Positions 1 to 5,500 of a DNA stretch of 7,047 bases are shown here, piece after piece; positions within the stretch are counted from its first letter, which is position 1; every line of letters starts with the position of its first letter. This stretch comes from Flavipsychrobacter stenotrophus (lineage in GTDB: Bacteria > Bacteroidota > Bacteroidia > Chitinophagales > Chitinophagaceae). The position numbers and the translations under genes are program-made. The stretch lies in NCBI GenBank assembly GCA_947372365.1, contig CANBTK010000097.1, positions 1-7,047 of the forward strand, given 5' to 3'. The notes under the pieces were generated by a model. It was not told where the DNA came from and made no database searches. It was given only the letters and a program-made list of their open reading frames with translations.

Positions 1-1
1 T

Positions 2-1180
2 GCCGATGCAAAAAAATATGCTGCTTCTATTGCCTACGTGACTAAAGAAAAACTGATGCCGCCCTGGCCCGCCGACCCGCACTATACCGAGTTTAAGGGG
101 CAAAGGGTATTAAGCGACAGGGATATCAAAGTACTAGCCAAATGGGTGGCAGACGGCACTACTGAGGGCCCGCCAACAAAGTTGCCTTTGCTGCCAGCCT
201 ACCCTGTTGGGTCGCTAGCCGGGCAGCCAGACATGCGGATACCTGTAAAACCATATTACCTGCCTGCCAATAGCAGCGATAAATTCCTTTTGGTGAAAGT
301 AGCTTACCAATTGCCTGCCGATACGTTTGCCAGCCTTATTGAATTTGTGCCCGGAAGCAGTAAAACCGTTCACCATGTTAATGGTGATATGGTTAAGTAC
401 GATTTCAACAAAAAGGGCAATGTCTTTACCGGGGAGCAGGTTGTTAACATGGTTGAAGATACGGCGACATTAGTCAAGGCATATGAGAAGCTAGGCCTGC
501 CAAACGATGACGGCAGCTACCCTACACTACAAAAATCTGTCGTCAATTATTTGCCCGGCGCGGTAGGCCAAAAATACCCGGCTGGCATTGGAGGGTATTT
601 CCTGCCCCGGAAAGGCGCATTCCTGCTTAATGACATACATTATGGCTTTACGAATAAAGATGATGTTTGGGATAGCTCTTATATCAATGTCTTTTTTTCA
701 AAAACGCCGCCCAGGCGGCCGGTGCAGGAGTTCCAGCTGGGCACACTGGGCATAGCACCAGTGGAGCCTGACCTGATCATTGAGCCTGATGCTGTAAAGC
801 AAGTTTCCAGCCATTTAAAAATTGGGCAGGACATATCGGTACTTACTATAAACCCGCATATGCATTTGCTGGGCAAAACGTTTAAGGCATATGCGGTAAA
901 ACCTGATGGGGATACGATAAAGCTGATATCTATCCCAAGGTGGGATTTCAACTGGCAATATTTCTATACGTTTAAAAAAATGGTGAAAATTCCGGCACAC
1001 AGCACCATTTTTGCCGAGGGTTTGTACGACAATACCCGGCAAAACCTTAACAACCCTTTTAACCCGCCAAAGCAGGTTACTGACCAGAATGGCAGCATGA
1101 AGGCAACTGATGAAATGTTCCAGTTTATTATTACGTACCTACCCTATGAGGCTGGCGATGAGAACACCAGCCTGGAATAA
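2..1180 (+). CDS. Cytochrome c / copper type II ascorbate-dependent monooxygenase-like protein, 5'-truncated by the window edge
   Basis: The reading frame is open to the left edge, so the gene starts upstream. The GTG at 38 is only an internal Val codon. The visible part is 392 residues; the numbering below counts that Val as 1. Residues 5-46 (KLMPPWPADP, then an LSDRDI...KWVADG helix) match the end of the heme c domain found in such fusions, where the Met of MPPW is the likely axial ligand; its CxxCH would lie off the window. From about residue 65 the protein resembles peptidylglycine alpha-hydroxylating monooxygenase. The pair H112-H113 and H201 (DIHYG) correspond to the CuH site. H274-x-H276 (NPHMHLLG) and M360 (TDEMFQF) correspond to the CuM site. 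Family members hydroxylate C-H bonds using copper, oxygen and a reductant. The substrate here is unknown, and the family predicts a periplasmic location. The gene converges with the SDR gene, 3 bases away. The family assignment is firm; enzymatic activity is inferred from the intact ligand set. Confidence 0.88.
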   Translation, partial: ADAKKYAASIAYVTKEKLMPPWPADPHYTEFKGQRVLSDRDIKVLAKWVADGTTEGPPTKLPLLPAYPVGSLAGQPDMRIPVKPYYLPANSSDKFLLVKVAYQLPADTFASLIEFVPGSSKTVHHVNGDMVKYDFNKKGNVFTGEQVVNMVEDTATLVKAYEKLGLPNDDGSYPTLQKSVVNYLPGAVGQKYPAGIGGYFLPRKGAFLLNDIHYGFTNKDDVWDSSYINVFFSKTPPRRPVQEFQLGTLGIAPVEPDLIIEPDAVKQVSSHLKIGQDISVLTINPHMHLLGKTFKAYAVKPDGDTIKLISIPRWDFNWQYFYTFKKMVKIPAHSTIFAEGLYDNTRQNLNNPFNPPKQVTDQNGSMKATDEMFQFIITYLPYEAGDENTSLE

Positions 1181-1199
1181 AAACTAACGGTAGTTTTTA
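1178..1199. terminator. Candidate bidirectional terminator shared by the two convergent genes
   Basis: A perfect inverted repeat has 9-bp arms (1178-1186 and 1191-1199) around a 4-base ACGG loop. The arms are an A-run plus CTA on the left and TAG plus a T-run on the right, so each strand gives a hairpin whose 3' arm is rich in U. It covers the TAA stop of the monooxygenase-like gene and the TAG stop of the SDR gene. The position between tail-to-tail genes fits a two-way terminator. The stem is very AT-rich and the U-run is part of the stem rather than after it, so it is weaker than a classical intrinsic terminator. Confidence 0.4.
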
Positions 1200-2005
1200 A
1201 GCGGGGAGTCCGGTTCATTAAGAAAATGTTTGAATACCATCTTATCGGCTAAAGACGGGAAAAGTTTATTAATCCACACCGTCAGCTTCCCTTGCCCTGT
1301 CATTACAATTGCCCTTTTCCTTAGCCTGATGCCGTCCATAATGCGGCGTGCACATTCTTCCGCACTCATTAGCTTGCTCTCGTCGAGCGGAGTTTCGCCT
1401 TGCGCCGTACCATCAGCTCCACGGGCAACATTACGGATATTTGATGCAATAAAACCGGGGCAAACCCACATAACATTTACGCCGGTACCGAGTAGTTCAG
1501 TCCGCAGCGACTCCAGGAAACCTTGCATGGCGAACTTTGAAGCTGAATAGCCCGTACGGCACGGCAGCCCCCGGTAACCGGCAATTGACGAAACGCCAGC
1601 AATTACCCCTTTTTGTTTCCTTATAGAGGGTAGGGCATACTTGGTGGTATATACTACACCCCAAAAATTAATATTCATCAACTCCTTTATCACCTTTAAA
1701 TCCACCTCCTCAAATAACGCACGCATACTTATGCCGGCATTATTAATCAGCACATCTATTTGCCCCCACTTGGCCAAAACAGCATTTATGAATTGTTCGC
1801 AATCGGCTTCCTGGCTTACATCAGCTTTACAACAAAGCAGGTTCTCATTGCCCGTGCCAAACAGTTCCTGCAATTTTTGAAGGTTTCTGGCGCAAACCGC
1901 CACCCGGGCACCCGAAGCAAGCGCATTTTCGCAAAGGGCCTTTCCTATACCTGAGGAAGCGCCTGTTATAACAACTATTTTATTATTAAAGCTTGAAGGC
2001 TGCAT
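1184..2005 (-). CDS. Classical short-chain dehydrogenase/reductase (SDR) family oxidoreductase
   Basis: This is a complete 273-residue protein with a Rossmann fold. It carries the cofactor glycine motif TGASSGIG at residues 14-21, D62 (KADVS) near the adenine pocket, NNAG at 88-91, and the catalytic tetrad N113, S140 (VSSIAG), Y153 and K157 (YSASK). PG at 183-184 follows the sixth strand. Residue 39, at the end of strand 2, is Ala followed by Arg40 rather than the Asp typical of NAD users, so NADP(H) is the likelier cofactor (inference). The C-terminal tail (GKLTVWINKLFPSLADK) resembles 11-beta-hydroxysteroid-dehydrogenase/DHRS7-like bacterial SDRs, but the substrate cannot be read from sequence. 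Length and motifs are normal for the family. The ATG at 2005 is chosen because TGASSGIG lies 13 residues in, as expected. The leader has no Shine-Dalgarno sequence, and a Bacteroidota -7 box lies about 40 bases upstream. The protein is probably cytoplasmic. Confidence 0.93.
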   Translation of the reverse strand: MQPSSFNNKIVVITGASSGIGKALCENALASGARVAVCARNLQKLQELFGTGNENLLCCKADVSQEADCEQFINAVLAKWGQIDVLINNAGISMRALFEEVDLKVIKELMNINFWGVVYTTKYALPSIRKQKGVIAGVSSIAGYRGLPCRTGYSASKFAMQGFLESLRTELLGTGVNVMWVCPGFIASNIRNVARGADGTAQGETPLDESKLMSAEECARRIMDGIRLRKRAIVMTGQGKLTVWINKLFPSLADKMVFKHFLNEPDSPLKNYR

Positions 2006-2046
2006 AAATTAAACTGATGACGTGCTTTATTCAACAAAAGATGGCT

Positions 2047-2054
2047 CAAAGGTA
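2047..2054 (-). promoter_or_regulatory. Bacteroidota -7 box for the SDR gene
   Basis: On the minus strand these bases read TACCTTTG, an exact match to the Bacteroidota consensus TAnnTTTG recognised by the primary sigma factor. It lies 41 bases before the SDR start codon, giving a leader of about 35 bases. I see no good TTG-type -33 element at the expected distance upstream, so the promoter call rests on the -7 box and its position. Confidence 0.45.
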
Positions 2055-2135
2055 AACTTAGCCCTCCATATATTTTGTGTTGCAGGCAAAACAACAACGT
2101 ATACAGCCCAATAATTTCATTAAAAACAGGGTATC

Positions 2136-2147
2136 TGAAACGTTTCA
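2136..2147. promoter_or_regulatory. 12-bp perfect palindrome, LacI-family-type operator candidate
   Basis: The sequence TGAAACGTTTCA is perfectly self-complementary. Its central AAACGTTT matches the core seen in many LacI/GalR-family operators, including PurR-like and catabolite-repression sites. It lies about 80 bases upstream of the SDR -7 box and about 360 bases before the surface-protein start. The half-site TGAAACG recurs at 2182-2188. No regulator gene is visible in the window, so the identity is inferred from symmetry and core sequence only. Confidence 0.3.
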
Positions 2148-2382
2148 TAAAGGACTGGCAGGCAAGGTAAATAGGCTGCCTTGAAACGAATTAAGGTAGG
2201 CATTACCGAGGCAAAAAAGCCATAGGAATTCGCGATAATACATCAAAACAACTACTCCGTTCTAACCCGGCAAATTATAGGTTGGCAGGCTACTATTACC
2301 AAAAGTTAATATTTCAAAAAACATAGGCACACAAATTCAACGTTTATACCACAAAACCCAGTTTTTTTCTATGAAAAGTTAT

Positions 2383-2390
2383 TTATTTTG
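2383..2390 (+). promoter_or_regulatory. Weak -7-like element for the surface-protein gene
   Basis: TTATTTTG differs from the TAnnTTTG consensus at one position and begins the AT-rich stretch before the surface-protein gene. It would give a leader of roughly 110 bases. A second one-mismatch candidate (TCTTTTTG) lies at 2464-2471. Neither has a clear -33 TTTG partner, so the true start of transcription cannot be decided from sequence. Confidence 0.2.
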
Positions 2391-2509
2391 ACGGATATTC
2401 ATAAATTTACAGTGCAAATATTAAAAAAAATAAAAGTGAATTTCTGCCTAGAAAACAGGGGTTTCTTTTTGCTGTAAATTACATTAATTATTTCACAACT
2501 ATATTGCAT

Positions 2510-2599
2510 ATGAAAGTTCTCTATAAAACACCCGGGCAACTGTTTACAAAGGTTGCTTTTACTATTCTGGTTTTATTGATGAGTTGCGGGGCTTATGCC
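2510..2599 (+). other. Sec signal peptide of the surface protein
   Basis: Residues 1-30 show a basic start (K2, K6, K14), a hydrophobic core (VAFTILVLLM) and an A-Y-A cleavage site before N31, all typical of signal peptidase I. An LMSC sequence with C26 loosely resembles a lipobox, but Met at -2 is atypical and the AYA site fits better with a type IX cargo. Confidence 0.85.
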
Positions 2600-5500
2600 A
2601 ACCATATTGTAGGGGCTGACTTATTTTACACGTACATAAGCGGCAACACATATAAGATAACATTCGTTGCGTATGGCGACTGTGGGCCGGCAAGTGCTGG
2701 GCCATTTGCCCAGCTGCCTAATGCTAGGCCGCAAATATGCGTCTATAATGGCGCTACTTACGTTGCTACTGTAAATTTGCGCATTGATACCCCGGCTAAC
2801 CCATATACCGGCAAAGAAATTACCCCTGTTTGCCCTGCAGATTCAGCTAATACACAGTGTACTAACCCTTCGTATTCAATACCAGGCATTAAAAAATTTG
2901 TATACACTGGCACTTATACCATGCCATCTGCGTCGCACAACTGGAGGTTTATATTTGACGGAGGCATGGGGGCTACCAGTGCGGGCAGGGCTGCTGCAAT
3001 TACTAACATCGCCAGTGGTACCATAATACAGCTTATAGACTCACTGGACAATACTTATCATAATAACTCAAGCCCTGCGCTTACTATTGTACCTACTCCA
3101 TTTTTCTGCCTTAACTCTTCAGATAGTTACAATCCCGGCGCGGTGGACCCGGAAGGTGATAGCATGAGGTTTAACCTTGTTGCTGGCACAGTTGGTTCTA
3201 ATACGTGCGGCTCTATTGGTAGTTCCGTAACCTATACTGGCGGCTATACACCTACTGCCCCACTGGCTGTTACTACAGGCACGCTGGTATTTAACAATGC
3301 CACTGGGCAAATCAACTTCTTTCCCAATGCACTACAGCGGTCGCTGGTAGTGTACAATGTTACCGAATACCGCAACGATACGTTTATAGGTACAAGCCAA
3401 AGGGAAATGACATTCCTGGTGCTTACCTGCACTACCCCTCCTCCTACCGGGTCTTTCTCTACATCTTCGGCCGGGGTAATTGTTGATAGCAACCACTTTA
3501 GCGTATGCACGGGCACGGGCAGCTATTCAGTTACTTTAACGCCAACCGAGGCTGATACGTCAAAAGTGATTTATGTATCTACTTCCGGCTTACCAGCGGG
3601 TTCCAGTTTTGTAACTATCAACGATAGTACTAACCACCCTACCTGCACCTTCACGTGGACAACGGCAAGCGTGCCTGTAGGCAGCTACACTTTCTTCGTC
3701 ACCTTTAAAGACAATAGCTGCCCGGTTAATGGCGTAAGGACTAATGCGTATACTATAACGGTGGCACCTTTACCTAATGTTGATGGCGGCCCTATGGTTA
3801 CTATATGTGCTGGCTCATCTACAGTGTTGACTGCAACAGGTGCAGCTACGTATACGTGGTCGCCGGCAACAGGCCTGTCATGTACCGCATGTGCCAGCCC
3901 TACAGCCAGCCCGGCTTCTACTACCCTCTATACAATCACTGGCACAAGCGCTGTGGGCTGTGTAAGTACCGATACTGTAACTGTATTTGTTAATCCGAAC
4001 CCTGCAGGCATTACCGGCTCATCGCCAATTTGCGTAGGCTCCACCACAACACTTAGCGATGCAACTTCAGGCGGCACGTGGTCAAGTAGTGGCTCTGCAA
4101 TTGCTACAGTCAACCCATCAACGGGCGTTGTTACCGGGGTTTCAGCAGGCACTGTTAATATTTCATATGTATTGCCTACCGGCTGCTTCCAGTTATTTAA
4201 CTTCACTGTAAACCCAATACCGACTGCTATAGGCGGCCCTACACAAGTTTGTGTGGGTTCTACTATTACCGAAACAGATGGTGTTACAGGCGGCACATGG
4301 GCAACCAGCGATGTTACTGTGGCATCAATTGACGCAACAACCGGCGTAACCACCGGCGTGGGGGCAGGTACAGTAACCATTACGTATGCGCTGCCTGCGG
4401 GCTGCTTGGTTACCCGCACTATTACAGTGAACCCGTTACCGGCTGTTATTACGGGGACCACTACTTTATGCGCAGGGACAGTTACTTCGCTCAGCGATGC
4501 TACTGGCGCCGGAACATGGACTACCAGCAGCGCAGCAATTGCGTCGGTTGTGAGCTCTACTGGTGTCGTATATGGTGTGTCGGCAGGCACTGCTACAATT
4601 TCTTACACATTGGGCACAGGGTGTTACCAAACTACGACCGTAACAGTAAACCCTCTGCCAGCTGTAATAGGTGGGCCTACGCAGGTTTGTGTTGGCTCTA
4701 CAATAACGCTAACGGATGGCACAGCAGGAGGAACATGGGCTACTACCAATGCATCAGTAGCTTCAATTGACGCAACTGGTGTTGTTACGGGTGTTGCAGT
4801 GGGCACGGTAACTATCTCTTATACCCTGGCAACCGGATGTTATAAAACAACGACCGTCACTGTAAACCCACTTCCGGCTACTATTGGTGGCCCAACGGTA
4901 GTGTGTGTTGCTGCAAGCATTACATTAACCAACTCCTCTACAGGGGGCACATGGACCACGTCCAGCGCTACAACAGCTTCGGTAGCAGGCAGTACCGGAG
5001 TTGTAACCGGGGTTTCTGCGGGCACAGTTACTATCACTTATACCCTGCCAACCACTTGTTATATTACAACAACAGTCACTGTAAACCCATTGCCAGTTGC
5101 GGGCACAATCGGGGGGCTGACAACGGTTTGCGTAGGCAACACAATCAATATGACAGAAACAGTGACCGGCGGTACATGGAGCAGCACCAATACTAGTATT
5201 GCAACCATATCTGCTACGGGCGTTGTTACTGGCGTGGCAGCAGGTACCGATACTGTAAAATACTCGGTTACCAATTCATGTGGCACAGCCGTAGCTACTT
5301 ATGTAATTACAGTTATTGCTTTCCCAACCGCAGGCACAATTACCGGCCCTACCAACGTATGTGAAAACGCATCTGTAACTTTTACCGATGCCATATCAGG
5401 AGGAACCTGGACCAGTGCCAACACATCAATTGCGGTGGTTACTGCTGGTGGAGTTGTAACCGGCGTACTTGCGGGTACTACAACCATTAGCTATGCCGTT

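Larger units (their letters stand above)
2006..2509. other. Divergent intergenic region between the SDR and surface-protein genes
   Basis: These 504 bases carry no convincing gene. I found no tRNA or rRNA signature, and no short frame here resembles a known protein. The left part holds a -7 promoter element reading into the SDR gene and a 12-bp perfect palindrome. The right part, from about 2360, becomes strongly AT-rich with several A and T runs, which fits promoter and leader DNA for the surface-protein gene. The region is longer than the typical bacterial spacer, so an unrecognised small RNA or long leader is possible, but nothing specific shows it. Confidence 0.7.

Noticed and set aside
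38..40. GTG as the start of the monooxygenase-like gene
   Set aside because: The frame is open upstream to the window edge, and the preceding residues (DAKKYAASIAY) continue the expected cytochrome-like helix, so the GTG is an internal Val codon.
1230..1954. Plus-strand frames opposite the SDR gene (106, 79 and 64 codons)
   Set aside because: They resemble no known family and lie opposite a gene with intact SDR motifs, so they are frame shadows.
2449..2470. A terminator-like AGAAAAC...GTTTCT stem followed by a T-run before the surface-protein gene
   Set aside because: The stem is short, AT-rich and needs a bulge. A terminator here would block the downstream gene, and nothing suggests attenuation.
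2404..2480. A 9-bp inverted repeat (AATTTACAG at 2404-2412, CTGTAAATT at 2472-2480) as a leader hairpin or riboswitch
   Set aside because: The arms are 59 bases apart and AT-rich. One such pair is expected by chance in about 500 bases, and no known riboswitch core is visible between them.
3928..5487. A series of long minus-strand frames (220, 60, 65, 75 and 62 codons) across the repeat array, all rich in Val, Pro and Thr
   Set aside because: They recur once per repeat in the same register and encode low-complexity VPA-TPVTTPV-type text. They are composition shadows of the Thr/Val-rich repeats on the plus strand and have no independent start signals.
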